DNA from: Paracoccus lichenicola
GTDB taxonomy: Bacteria; Pseudomonadota; Alphaproteobacteria; Rhodobacterales; Rhodobacteraceae
Reading direction: 5' to 3'
Assembly (NCBI RefSeq): GCF_009708075.1
Contig: NZ_WMBT01000001.1
Location: forward strand, 602,032-666,031
DNA length: 64,000 nucleotides
Shown here: piece by piece, positions 16,404-24,878 of the stretch
How the letters are laid out: the number at the start of each line of letters is the position of its first letter
Position numbering within the stretch: position 1 is the first letter of the stretch
Made by a program: the position numbers and the translations under genes
Notes under the pieces: model-generated
Told to the model about the DNA's origin: nothing
Seen by the model: the letters and a program-made list of their open reading frames with translations, nothing else
Database searches by the model: none

Positions 16404-17419
16404 GAAAAACAGGCCGCAAGCCCTACGTGTGCGAGGTCAAGCAGGGCTTCCTCTATTTCCGCAAGGGCGGCAAATACCTGCACCGCTTCACGGCACCGGA
16501 AGGCACCGAAGAATTCGACCGCCAGTATTGGGAAGTGATGACCGGCAAGAAAGCCGAGGCCAAGCGTTCCTGGGCTGCGGCGATCCAAATCCTGCGCGAG
16601 TCGGATCGTTGGGCTGGGAAGTCCGTCCGTTACCGGCAAGACCTTGAACCCGTGCTGACCTACCTGATCGACAAGATTGGCAAGCGCGACGTGTCCCGGC
16701 TCACGCAGGCCGATATTTACGAGGCGATGGACAAGAACAAGCATCGCGTCCGCTTTGCCAACTACCTGCCTGTCGCCATCAGCATGATCGCCAAAGAGGT
16801 GATTCGGCGGCGCTGGTTGAACGAGAACCCGGCGAAGGGCATCGAGCGCCTAGCCGTTCCGAAGAACCGGCAGCAACCGCATATCCCGTGGCCCGATGCA
16901 GCCGTCAACAAGTGGCGGGCCGAGGCTGGACCGCTTGAACGGCTGATCTTCGAGATCGGCGTGGGCAGCGTCCAGCGACCTAGCGATTGGGTAGGCTTCA
17001 CCTGGGGCGACTATGATCCGGCAGGTGACGGAACGCTGCGCCTGCGCCAGAACAAGACCGACGTGGCCCTGGTCCTGCCCTGCACCATTGCATTGAAGGC
17101 CGCTCTGGACACGGCGAAATCAGCCCTGCCCTTCGCGCCCCTGCCCGGTCGCTACATCATCACCAAGCAGGACGGCAGCCGCATGGATTATCGGCGCATG
17201 GCCGAGGTGATGCTGGCCGAGCGGCGGCGGCTCAACCTGGAAACCTACGATCTTCACGCGCTGCGCTATCGCGGCGTGATGGAACTGGCCTGGGCTGGCT
17301 GCGACGATGACGAAATCATGTCCTACAGCGGTCACAGCACCAAGACCATGGTGCGCAAGTATGCCGGGGAAGCCCGGCAGATCATGCGGGCGAAGCAAGC
17401 CCGTGCCAAGCGGTCCTGA
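16400..17419 (+). CDS. int: Tyrosine recombinase / integrase
   Basis: 339 residues. The N-terminal SAM-like domain (about 70-160) is followed by a catalytic domain with Arg193 (QRPSDW), His286 and Arg289 (HALRYRG), His312 (GHSTKTM) and nucleophile Tyr321 (RKYAGEA). These form the R-H-R-H-Y set of active enzymes. It would integrate and excise the element at tRNA-Cys. It points towards attR, 94 bp away. Nothing suggests inactivation. Confidence 0.93.
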   Translation: MRKTGRKPYVCEVKQGFLYFRKGGKYLHRFTAPEGTEEFDRQYWEVMTGKKAEAKRSWAAAIQILRESDRWAGKSVRYRQDLEPVLTYLIDKIGKRDVSRLTQADIYEAMDKNKHRVRFANYLPVAISMIAKEVIRRRWLNENPAKGIERLAVPKNRQQPHIPWPDAAVNKWRAEAGPLERLIFEIGVGSVQRPSDWVGFTWGDYDPAGDGTLRLRQNKTDVALVLPCTIALKAALDTAKSALPFAPLPGRYIITKQDGSRMDYRRMAEVMLAERRRLNLETYDLHALRYRGVMELAWAGCDDDEIMSYSGHSTKTMVRKYAGEARQIMRAKQARAKRS

Positions 17420-17449
17420 CGCAGAACAGAACAGGGCCAGAACGTGAAA

Positions 17450-17469
17450 GTGATAACAGGAGTGATAAC
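17450..17469. promoter_or_regulatory. Candidate integrase arm sites, right end
   Basis: Two perfect GTGATAAC copies, 17450-17457 and 17462-17469, with a 12-bp period. They lie between the integrase stop and attR. The same motif occurs at the left end (6839-6846 inverted with one mismatch, 6872-6879). Confidence 0.5.
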
Positions 17470-17473
17470 CCCC

Positions 17474-17502
17474 TTGACCCCCTCAACCGAAAACCTTAGC
17501 AA
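17474..17502 (+). promoter_or_regulatory. Element-supplied promoter for tRNA-Cys
   Basis: TTGACC (17474-17479), 17 bp, TAGCAA (17497-17502), with an expected start about 6 bp before the tRNA. The -10 box is weak (3 of 6). It lies inside the element and would replace the native promoter left at 6713-6741. Confidence 0.45.
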
Positions 17503-17513
17503 ACGCGAGGCTC

Positions 17514-17551
17514 CGGCGGGTTGGCGGAGAGGTTACGCAGCGGATTGCAAA
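17514..17551 (+). repeat. attR: 5' half of the rebuilt tRNA-Cys
   Basis: The 38-bp copy identical to 6758-6795. It runs on directly into the chromosomal 3' half of tRNA-Cys, so the functional tRNA is a hybrid of element and chromosome. Confidence 0.92.
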
Positions 17552-17588
17552 TCCGTGAAGACCGGTTCGATTCCGGTACCCGCCTCCA
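17515..17588 (+). tRNA. tRNA-Cys (GCA)
   Basis: 74 nt with CCA encoded. The acceptor arms GGCGGGT and ACCCGCC pair; the anticodon loop is ATTGCAAAT with anticodon GCA; the T arm is CCGGTTCGATTCCGG. It closely follows the E. coli tRNA-Cys layout. Integration left this gene intact and a 5' fragment at 6758-6795. Confidence 0.95.
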
Positions 17589-17614
17589 CCTTTCCCCGAA
17601 ATGTGCCGTTCCGC

Positions 17615-18748
17615 TCAGCCCTTGGCCTGGCGCCGCAGGGTGATCGACATCTGCCAGGGCGCGCCATGGCGCAGCCACAGCGCGGAAATCCACCACAGCG
17701 TCAGCATCGCCCAGACATCGACGGCCATGCGGCGAGCGATGCCCTGGCCCGGGGGGTTCATCTGGAAGGCGTCGCCTAGGACCGACAGCAGCACGCAGGC
17801 CAGAAAGGAAAACAGCCCGCCCCGGCCGATCTGCTGCAAGGCCACGCCCAGGCGGCTTGCGGCCATGCGCTCCATGATGCGGGCCAGGGGCACGGCGACC
17901 AGCCAGCTTGCGCCCATGATCGCCATGTAGCGGGTGCCGTCCAGGTCCCATTTCCCGACCTCTCCGCCATAGATCAGGCGCAGGGCGTCGCGGACGGGCA
18001 GCGCGGGTTCGCCGAACTTGGCGGCGACGACGATGGCGGTGCCGAACAGGAACATGCCCGCCGACAGGATCGTCAGAAGCCGCCGGTGCTGTGTCAGGAC
18101 CGGCATGATCCGTTCGCGGTAAAGGCCCATGGCGATGCCGGAAAAGAACAGCATCTGCCAGCCGAAGGGGTTGAACAGCAACCCGCCGATGCGGTGGTTC
18201 GGCACGAAGGCGTTCAGCACGGGGGCAAAGCACCACACCGCGAACGACCCCGCCGCGAAGCTGAGCGGATGGCGCATCAGCACCGGCACCAGGATGGGGA
18301 CCGAGGCCAGCAGGATCACGTAGACCGCCAGCACGTCCAGCAGGTTCGGTTGCAGCCACATCGTCGCCAGCACGCCGAAAAAGCCGATCGGGTTTTCCAG
18401 CACCCAGATGGCGTATTGGTGCCAGATCGCCGTGTGGTCCATGTCCAGCGCCAGAAGGCCTGCGGACACCAGCGCCATCAGCATTCCGCCAAAGACCAGG
18501 GCGCGCCAGACCTCGAAGGCGCGGCGGGTAAAGCGCCACTGGACGGCGCGCAGGCCCTGCTTGCGTTCGACCGCCAGCCAGACCATGCCGACCAGGAAGC
18601 CCGACAGCAGCACGAACAGTTCCGCCGCGTCGAAGATGGCGAAGTTGGCCAGCGTGAACCAGCGCAGTTCCGAAATCGGCATGTGGTCCAGCATGATGCA
18701 GACCAGCGCGTAGCCGCGCAGCATGTCCAGCGCGATGAGACGCTTCAT
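17615..18748 (-). CDS. opgC: OpgC: membrane succinyltransferase of periplasmic glucans
   Basis: 377 residues. A polytopic membrane protein with about ten segments begins RLIALDMLRGYALVCIMLDH, which matches the OpgC/acyltransferase-3-like opening with its Arg-Gly and His. OpgC adds succinyl groups to osmoregulated periplasmic glucans. ATG 18748 overlaps the opgH stop (ATGA); an ATG 18 bp upstream would add six residues inside opgH. It is last gene of opgG-opgH-opgC and convergent with tRNA-Cys. Confidence 0.85.
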   Translation of the reverse strand: MKRLIALDMLRGYALVCIMLDHMPISELRWFTLANFAIFDAAELFVLLSGFLVGMVWLAVERKQGLRAVQWRFTRRAFEVWRALVFGGMLMALVSAGLLALDMDHTAIWHQYAIWVLENPIGFFGVLATMWLQPNLLDVLAVYVILLASVPILVPVLMRHPLSFAAGSFAVWCFAPVLNAFVPNHRIGGLLFNPFGWQMLFFSGIAMGLYRERIMPVLTQHRRLLTILSAGMFLFGTAIVVAAKFGEPALPVRDALRLIYGGEVGKWDLDGTRYMAIMGASWLVAVPLARIMERMAASRLGVALQQIGRGGLFSFLACVLLSVLGDAFQMNPPGQGIARRMAVDVWAMLTLWWISALWLRHGAPWQMSITLRRQAKG

Positions 18749-20844
18749 GAGGGAAGGACGCTCCATTGCCGCAACAGGGCGGGGTCGGACACCAGCGCGT
18801 CGGTCTCGTCGCGGGTCAGATAGTCCAGCGCCTCGGACCGGGTGGCCGCATGGGCGATCTTGGCGCCTGCGGTGATGCGGTGCAGGCGCTTGTCCACCGG
18901 CAGGTCGGGGTTTTCGGGCAGCAGCGCGACATGACGCTCGATCATGCCGGCGTCCCCGCCAAGCCGCAGCAGCCCCGCCGCGCCCTTCAGGGGGCGGGGC
19001 ATGGACCGCACGACGGCGCTGGCATCGGACAGGATCGCGGGGGGATTGCGCTCCTCGGGCGTGACCAGAAGGCCGCGCATCCGCGCCCAGCGGCCAAAGA
19101 TGGGGCTGGCGGAATAGCGCGAGGTCACGGGCGACAGGATCAGCCCGGCCAGGATCGGCGACAGCCAGATCAGCTGCGCGGGCGAAAACTGCGCCAGCAC
19201 GATCAGGGTGCCGACGCCCAGCAGCACATGCACCCAGTGCCGCGCGATCACCACGTTCCAGTCGGGCATGGACCCGGCGCGGACCTGGGCGTTCCAGCCG
19301 CTGTCGCGGCCCCGCAGGATTTCATAAATCTGGCGCGTCTGGATCAGCATCTGCACCGGCGCGATCAGGGCCGACAGCAGGATCTCGAACAACGCGCTGG
19401 CGAAGATGCGCACCGGCCCGCCCGCGTTGCGCGCCAGGGGCCGCGACCAGGCGCGGATGGTCGCGATCAGCTTGGGCAGCAGCAACAGCGCCATGGCGGC
19501 GACGAACAGCCACAGCATCCGCCGGGCGTCGAAGACCGGCCAGTCGGGAAACAGCTGATAGGCGGTCGGGAAATATTCGGGGGTGGACAGCAGCACCGTC
19601 GCCGACAGGACAAGGCCCACCAGGATCAGGGCCAGCCACAGGGGACTCATCAGGAAGCCCAGGATGCCGATGGTGAAATGGGCCAGCGTGATGGCGCGGG
19701 CGCCGCGCATCCCGAACAGGCGCGAATGCTGCAGGTTGCCCTGCGCCCAGCGGCGTTCGCGCACGGCCATGTCCAGAAGGGTCGGCGGACAGCCCTCGAA
19801 ACTGCCGCGCAGGTCGTGGTCCAGCCGGACCTTCCACCCCGCCCGGCACAGGGCGGCGGCTTCCACGAAATCGTGGGACAGGATGGTGCCTCCGAAGGGT
19901 GGCTTGCCGGGCAGGCGCGGCAACCCGCAGGCCGAGGCAAAGGCCGGCAGGCGGATGATGGCGTTGTGGCCCCAGAAGTTGCCGGTGTTGCCCGACCAGG
20001 CGGACACGCCGCGCGCGATCATCGGGCCATAGACGCGGCCCGCGAACTGGGTCAGGCGGGCAAAGATCGTCTCGCCCCCCACCAGGATCGGCATGGTCTG
20101 GATCAGCGCCAGCCGGGGATCGGCGTTCATGCGCGCGGACAGGGCGCGGATCGTGGCGCCGGTCATGATGCTGTCGGCGTCCAGCACCACCATCTGGTCA
20201 TAGCGCCCGCCCCAGCGGCGGATGAAGTCGCTGATGTTGCCGGTCTTGCGATCCTCGTTGGTGACGCGGCGGCGATACCAGATCGGCAGGGGCGACATCC
20301 TGCGGGCCGCGTCGATCACCAGCGTCTCGTTCACGGCGATCACCGGGTCGCGGCTGTCGGACAGCACGAAGATCTCGGCCCGATCGGCCATGCCCTCGCG
20401 GTCAAGCTCTCGCGCCAGGGCGGTCAGCAGGCCGATGCTTTTCTGCGCATCCTCGTGATAGATCGGCATGACCACGGCCAGGCGGGCATCGTTCGGCCCC
20501 TCGGGCGTGGTCAGGTCGGGGGCGAAAAGGCCCGCCAGGACGCCGCAGAAGGAAAAGCCCACCCAGGCAAAGGTCGGCACGAACAGGACCAGCAGCGCCC
20601 ATTGCATCGGCGTCGGATCGTCGCCGAAGGACTGCAGCATCTGCAGGAAACCCACCACGGCGATGACCGCCGCGCCGCCGAACGCCACCAGCCGCGCCGC
20701 CCAGACCCGCCAGCCGTTGCGCAGGCGCGGAAAGGCCAGGGCCGGGCGCGCGCCGAAGTCCTGAACGGGCATGGCCAAGGGCGCCTCGGGCGGGGTGGCG
20801 GGAAGCGTGGCCGCAGGGGCAAGGGGCCGGTCCATGGCGGTCAT
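18745..20844 (-). CDS. opgH: OpgH: glucan glucosyltransferase
   Basis: 699 residues. Membrane segments flank a family 2 glycosyltransferase domain: VVLDADSIMTG supplies the metal-binding Asp pair and ERRWAQGN the Q/RxxRW product-binding motif. A further set of membrane segments forms the export channel. It polymerises UDP-glucose into periplasmic glucans and moves them across the inner membrane. The start (MTAMDRP) overlaps the opgG stop by 4 bp; a second ATG three codons on is possible. An N-terminal Pro/Ala linker (residues ~8-35) has low complexity. Confidence 0.9.
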   Translation of the reverse strand: MTAMDRPLAPAATLPATPPEAPLAMPVQDFGARPALAFPRLRNGWRVWAARLVAFGGAAVIAVVGFLQMLQSFGDDPTPMQWALLVLFVPTFAWVGFSFCGVLAGLFAPDLTTPEGPNDARLAVVMPIYHEDAQKSIGLLTALARELDREGMADRAEIFVLSDSRDPVIAVNETLVIDAARRMSPLPIWYRRRVTNEDRKTGNISDFIRRWGGRYDQMVVLDADSIMTGATIRALSARMNADPRLALIQTMPILVGGETIFARLTQFAGRVYGPMIARGVSAWSGNTGNFWGHNAIIRLPAFASACGLPRLPGKPPFGGTILSHDFVEAAALCRAGWKVRLDHDLRGSFEGCPPTLLDMAVRERRWAQGNLQHSRLFGMRGARAITLAHFTIGILGFLMSPLWLALILVGLVLSATVLLSTPEYFPTAYQLFPDWPVFDARRMLWLFVAAMALLLLPKLIATIRAWSRPLARNAGGPVRIFASALFEILLSALIAPVQMLIQTRQIYEILRGRDSGWNAQVRAGSMPDWNVVIARHWVHVLLGVGTLIVLAQFSPAQLIWLSPILAGLILSPVTSRYSASPIFGRWARMRGLLVTPEERNPPAILSDASAVVRSMPRPLKGAAGLLRLGGDAGMIERHVALLPENPDLPVDKRLHRITAGAKIAHAATRSEALDYLTRDETDALVSDPALLRQWSVLPS

Positions 20845-22421
20845 GCGGTCCAGCGGGCCAGCCAGGTTTCGCTTTGCACGACACCCTCGGGGCTGGTCAG
20901 CACGGCTTGCAACTCGGCCAGGGTGGCATCGCCAGGCTCGAACTCGAACGCGAGGCGCAGCACGCCCTGGTGCGGCAAGGGCTTGAGATAGGCATGGGCG
21001 ATATTGCCGGCCGAGGTCGTGACTTGGGATTCGGGCAAGGCGTCGGCGAACAGCGACAGGTCGAAATCGACGATGAAGCTGCGCGCCGCCTGCGAATTGA
21101 CCGACAGGCCGGACCGCGCCTGCACCACCCGGGCCAGGGGAAGGTCGTTGGCGGGCAAGGGCGCGAAGCCCAGGCGATAGCTGTAGTCGTGGCGCTTGTC
21201 GCGGGCCAGCGGCTCCTTGGGAACCCAGCAGGTGACGATGTTGTCGTTGAACTCGTTCTCGACGGGGATCTCGACCAGGCGCACCTCGCCCTCGCCCCAG
21301 TTCTCCTCGGGCTGGATCCAGGCCGAGGGGCGCAGGTGATACAGCGCCTCGGAATCCTGGTAATCCTCGAAGGCGCGCTTGCGCTGGATCAGGCCGAAGC
21401 CGCGCGGGTTGTTGTCCACGAAGGACGAAATTTGCAACGTCTTGTGTGCGCCCAGCGTGCGCCACAGCGCCTGGCCCGCGCCCGTGTGCATCTGCACGCC
21501 GTCGCTGTCATGCACGGCGGGGCGGTAATCGTCCACCTGCCGCCGGCTGGCCGGGCTGAACCAGAACATCGAGGTCAGGGGCGCAAGCCCGGTGTTCTGC
21601 AGATCGACGCGCGGGAACAGCGCGACGCGCACGCGCACCATCGACACCGCGCCCGGGTTGATGTCGAACTGATAGGCGCCCGTGACCGACTTGCTGTCCA
21701 GCACCGCATAGATGCGGACCCAGTCCGACCCGTCCGAAGGATCCTGGATCCAGAAGTCGGTGAACAGCGGGAATTCCTCGCCATCCGGGCTGCCGGTCTT
21801 GATGGCAAGCCCGCGCGCCGACAGGCCATAGATCGTGCCGCGCGCCACGGCGCGGAAATAGGTGGCGCCCTGGAAGACCAGGAATTCGTCCATCACGCCG
21901 GGCCGGTTCAGGATCGTCCGCATCCGGAAGCCGGACCAGCCCATGTTCCCCTTGTTCTGCAAATCCGCCCCGTCGGGGAACTGCGAGGGGTCGAAGTCCA
22001 GCATCGAGGGATCGAAGTCCAGCCGGTGCGGCACGCCATCGCGCACCACGCTGATGTTCACCGGCTCGTAGAAGATCGACCCGGGCGGCAGCAGGTCCAT
22101 GCCGAAGCGGGGATTGCCCGCAAAGGGGTCGCGGTCGCGGCGGAAGCGGATCGCCCGGTACTGGTCATAGGACAGGTTGGCAAAGCTGCCCACCAGATCG
22201 GACACCGGCTGCTCGTAAACGCGCGTCGCCCGTTCCGCCGCAAGGGCCGCCACCTCCTCGAATCCGAAGACAGTCGGTGCGGGCGCGGGGGGCGTGTCGC
22301 CTGCCGCGCCTGCGGGCGCAGCCTGGTCCGGTGCGGTCTGCGCCTGCGCGGGCACGGCGGCAAACGAGCCTCCGGCGGCGGCCAGTGCGGTGGCTGCGTT
22401 GAGAAATTGACGGCGTTTCAT
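20841..22421 (-). CDS. opgG: OpgG: periplasmic glucan biosynthesis protein
   Basis: 526 residues. The N-terminus MKRRQFLNAATALAAAG is a twin-arginine-type signal (RRQFL); cleavage is likely after AQA. The MdoG domain follows, with FGFEEVAALA, NLSYDQYRAIRFR and the conserved aromatic-rich middle (DFWIQDPSDGSDW). OpgG works in the periplasm on branching or release of glucans made by OpgH. It is first gene of the three-gene operon; the 146-bp gap to ptsP probably holds its promoter. Confidence 0.92.
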   Translation of the reverse strand: MKRRQFLNAATALAAAGGSFAAVPAQAQTAPDQAAPAGAAGDTPPAPAPTVFGFEEVAALAAERATRVYEQPVSDLVGSFANLSYDQYRAIRFRRDRDPFAGNPRFGMDLLPPGSIFYEPVNISVVRDGVPHRLDFDPSMLDFDPSQFPDGADLQNKGNMGWSGFRMRTILNRPGVMDEFLVFQGATYFRAVARGTIYGLSARGLAIKTGSPDGEEFPLFTDFWIQDPSDGSDWVRIYAVLDSKSVTGAYQFDINPGAVSMVRVRVALFPRVDLQNTGLAPLTSMFWFSPASRRQVDDYRPAVHDSDGVQMHTGAGQALWRTLGAHKTLQISSFVDNNPRGFGLIQRKRAFEDYQDSEALYHLRPSAWIQPEENWGEGEVRLVEIPVENEFNDNIVTCWVPKEPLARDKRHDYSYRLGFAPLPANDLPLARVVQARSGLSVNSQAARSFIVDFDLSLFADALPESQVTTSAGNIAHAYLKPLPHQGVLRLAFEFEPGDATLAELQAVLTSPEGVVQSETWLARWTA

Positions 22422-22567
22422 ATCGGGTGATGGTTGCCAAAAACCGTTATACTATAAGGGGGATGCCGGGCCGCAGCAAGGCGCAAGCCGAACCCGCGCG
22501 TCCCCGGGAAGGTTGCAGGTTTACAAGGGGCAGCGGGGGTCTGCTGCCCGTTTTCGCGCCTTTCCGC

Positions 22568-24814
22568 CTATTGGCTGGCCAGCCATTCCGTCACGGGTTG
22601 GCGCAGGTTGGGCAGGCCCCGGTCCAGCCCTTCGTCGATGACCTCGCGCAGGCCCGCGATCGAGACGCGCCGGATCAGGTGCTTGACCGGCCCGATCGAG
22701 GCCGGGCGCATCGACAGCCGCCCGATCCCCAGGGCGGCGAAGGTCAGCGCCTCGACCGGGCGGCCCGCATCCTCGCCGCAAAAGGACAAGGGCACGCGCG
22801 CGTCCTCGCAGCGTTCGATGATCTGGCGCAAGAGCAGCAGGAAGGAGGAGTTCAGGGTGTCATAGCGGCGCCGCACGCGTTCGTTTTCCCGGTCCGCGGC
22901 AAAGAAGAACTGCTTGAGGTCGTTGCCGCCGATCGAGATGAAGTCGCACATCTCGAAGAACTTCCTGGGCGCGAAGGCCAGCGACGGGGTTTCCAGCATC
23001 GCCCCCACGCGGATGTCGGTGGGCATCGGATGGCCCACGCGCTGTTCGCGCGACAGTTCCTGCATCAGGATGCGATAGGCGGCCTCGTATTCGCTGATGT
23101 CGGCGACAAAGGGGAACATCACGTGCAGGGGCCGCCCGACAGATGCCCGGATCAGCGCCTGCAACTGCATCCGCAGGATGCCGCGCTTGTCCAGGCCCAC
23201 GCGGATCGCGCGCCAGCCCATCGCGGGGTTGGGTTCGTCCTGCGGCTTCATGTAGGGCAGGACCTTGTCGGATCCGATGTCCAGCGTGCGGAACATCACC
23301 GGCTTGCCCTGGGCGTTGTCCACGACGCGGCGGTAAAGCTCGGCCAGCTCGGCCCGGCGGGGGACGTGGTTGCGGATCAGGAACTGCAATTCGGTGCGGA
23401 ACAGGCCCACGCCCTCGGCCCCGGATCCTGCCAGCGACGGCAGGTCGGCCATCAGGCCCGCGTTCATGTAAAGCTGGATCGTGGTGCCGCAGGTGCCCGT
23501 CGCGGGCAGGGTGCGCAGGCTGGCATAGCGGTTCTGCGCCTCGGCCTGCATGGCGATCTTGTCGAGGAAGGCCTTGTGGACGGTTTCCTCGGGGCGCAGG
23601 TGGACGATGCCCTGGTCCCCGTCCAGCAGGATCGTGTCGCCGTTCAGCGCCTCGGTCGTGATGCGGGGGGCGTGGATGACCAGCGGAATGGCCAGCGCGC
23701 GCGCGACGATGGCGGCATGGCTGCCGACCGAGCCTTCCTCCAGCACGACCCCGCGCAACCGGCGGCCGTATTCCAGCAGTTCCGCCGGGCCGATGTTGCG
23801 GGCGACCAGGATGGGATTGTCGGGCATCTCGGCCCCGGTATCGGCGCCCTGCCCGGTCAGGATCCGCAACAGCCGGTTCGACAGGTCGTCCAGGTCGTGC
23901 AGGCGGTCGCGCAGATAGGGATCGGCGGCCATCTCCAACCGGGCGCGGGCGGCGGACTGTTCCTTTTCCACCGCGGCCTCGGCCGACAGGCCCAGCTGGA
24001 TGTCCTCCTCCATCCGCTTCAGCCAGCTGCGCGAATGGGCGAACATGCGATAGGTTTCCAGCACGGCGGTATGTTCGCCCTCGCCGCCCATGTCGGCGGC
24101 GGCCACCATCTTGTCCACGGTGCTGCGCAGCATCGCCACGCCTTCGTGCAGGCGCGCCAGTTCCTTGTCGGGATCGTCGCCCACGGGATTGGTGACGACC
24201 ACGCGCGCCTCGTGCAGCCAGACCCGGCCCTCGGCCGCGCCTTCCTGACCCGTCGAGCCGCGGATCATCAGCGGAAAGCGGTGCTTGGGCGGCATGCCGT
24301 CGGATTGGCTGCCCTGGAAGGCGCCAAGCTCGGTCATCTCGGCCAGCACCATGGCCACGACCTCCAGACCATAGATCTCGTCCTCGGAAAACAGCCGCGC
24401 CTCGCGGCACTGGACGACCAGCACGCCCAGCCGTTCGCCGACCCGCTGGATCGGCACGCCCAGGAAGCTTGGGAACACCTCCTCGCCCGTTTCGGGCATG
24501 AAGCGGAAACCGGGTTCCGACGGCGCGTCGGCGGTGTTCACATGCCGCCCCGTGCGGGCCACGCGGCCCACCAGCCCCTCGCCCAGGCGAAGGCGGGTGC
24601 GGTGAACGGATTCGGGGCGCAACCCTTCGGTCGCGCACAGTTCCAGCGTGTTGGGATCGCGGAACAGATAGATCGAGCAGACATCCGTTCCCATCGAATC
24701 GGCGATGTGATGGGTGATCTGGTCAAGCCTGTCCTGGCCGCCGCCAGGGGCGCCCAGGATTTCCTTCAACCGTTGCAGCAACTTGCGAGAGTCGCTGTCC
24801 TTGCGGTCTTGCAT
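22568..24814 (-). CDS. ptsP: PtsP: nitrogen PTS enzyme I (EI-Ntr)
   Basis: 748 residues. A GAF domain (about 20-150) is followed by the PEP-utiliser N-domain. The mobile domain has phospho-accepting His366 in GSVGSHAAIVARAL, and the PEP-binding TIM barrel carries the SIGGNDLKQF motif. It autophosphorylates from PEP and passes phosphate to NPr and EIIA-Ntr, linking nitrogen state to regulation. The ATG at 24814 (MQDRKDSD) is chosen, since 14 extra upstream codons would only read a GC-rich leader. It may form a unit with lysC, 64 bp upstream. Confidence 0.92.
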   Translation of the reverse strand: MQDRKDSDSRKLLQRLKEILGAPGGGQDRLDQITHHIADSMGTDVCSIYLFRDPNTLELCATEGLRPESVHRTRLRLGEGLVGRVARTGRHVNTADAPSEPGFRFMPETGEEVFPSFLGVPIQRVGERLGVLVVQCREARLFSEDEIYGLEVVAMVLAEMTELGAFQGSQSDGMPPKHRFPLMIRGSTGQEGAAEGRVWLHEARVVVTNPVGDDPDKELARLHEGVAMLRSTVDKMVAAADMGGEGEHTAVLETYRMFAHSRSWLKRMEEDIQLGLSAEAAVEKEQSAARARLEMAADPYLRDRLHDLDDLSNRLLRILTGQGADTGAEMPDNPILVARNIGPAELLEYGRRLRGVVLEEGSVGSHAAIVARALAIPLVIHAPRITTEALNGDTILLDGDQGIVHLRPEETVHKAFLDKIAMQAEAQNRYASLRTLPATGTCGTTIQLYMNAGLMADLPSLAGSGAEGVGLFRTELQFLIRNHVPRRAELAELYRRVVDNAQGKPVMFRTLDIGSDKVLPYMKPQDEPNPAMGWRAIRVGLDKRGILRMQLQALIRASVGRPLHVMFPFVADISEYEAAYRILMQELSREQRVGHPMPTDIRVGAMLETPSLAFAPRKFFEMCDFISIGGNDLKQFFFAADRENERVRRRYDTLNSSFLLLLRQIIERCEDARVPLSFCGEDAGRPVEALTFAALGIGRLSMRPASIGPVKHLIRRVSIAGLREVIDEGLDRGLPNLRQPVTEWLASQ

Positions 24815-24878
24815 CGCCGGCCCGCCTTGCTTTGCGATAACCCGCCGCCGCCGCAAAGGGGCGGGCCGTCAGGGAATG

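Larger units (their letters stand above)
6758..17551. mobile_element. tRNA-Cys-integrated, tail-less phage satellite (cf-PICI-like)
   Basis: The element is bounded by the 38-bp direct repeats 6758-6795 and 17514-17551. Plus-strand genes in order: two small unknowns, a topoisomerase VI A-like protein, a noncoding gap, head-tail connector, large terminase, HNH nuclease, capsid, prohead protease and portal. Then come two divergent ribbon-helix-helix repressors, three small unknowns, an AlpA/Xis-like protein and a tyrosine integrase beside attR. All encoded structural proteins belong to the head; tail, lysis and lysogeny-replication modules of a full phage are missing. The head genes look intact, arguing against a decayed prophage. 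Capsid-forming PICIs elsewhere have this logic, making their own capsids and taking tails from a helper phage. Confidence 0.8.

Noticed and set aside
6758..17551. Gene transfer agent (RcGTA-like cluster)
   Set aside because: GTA clusters carry tail and baseplate genes and no integrase or att repeats; this element has the opposite pattern.
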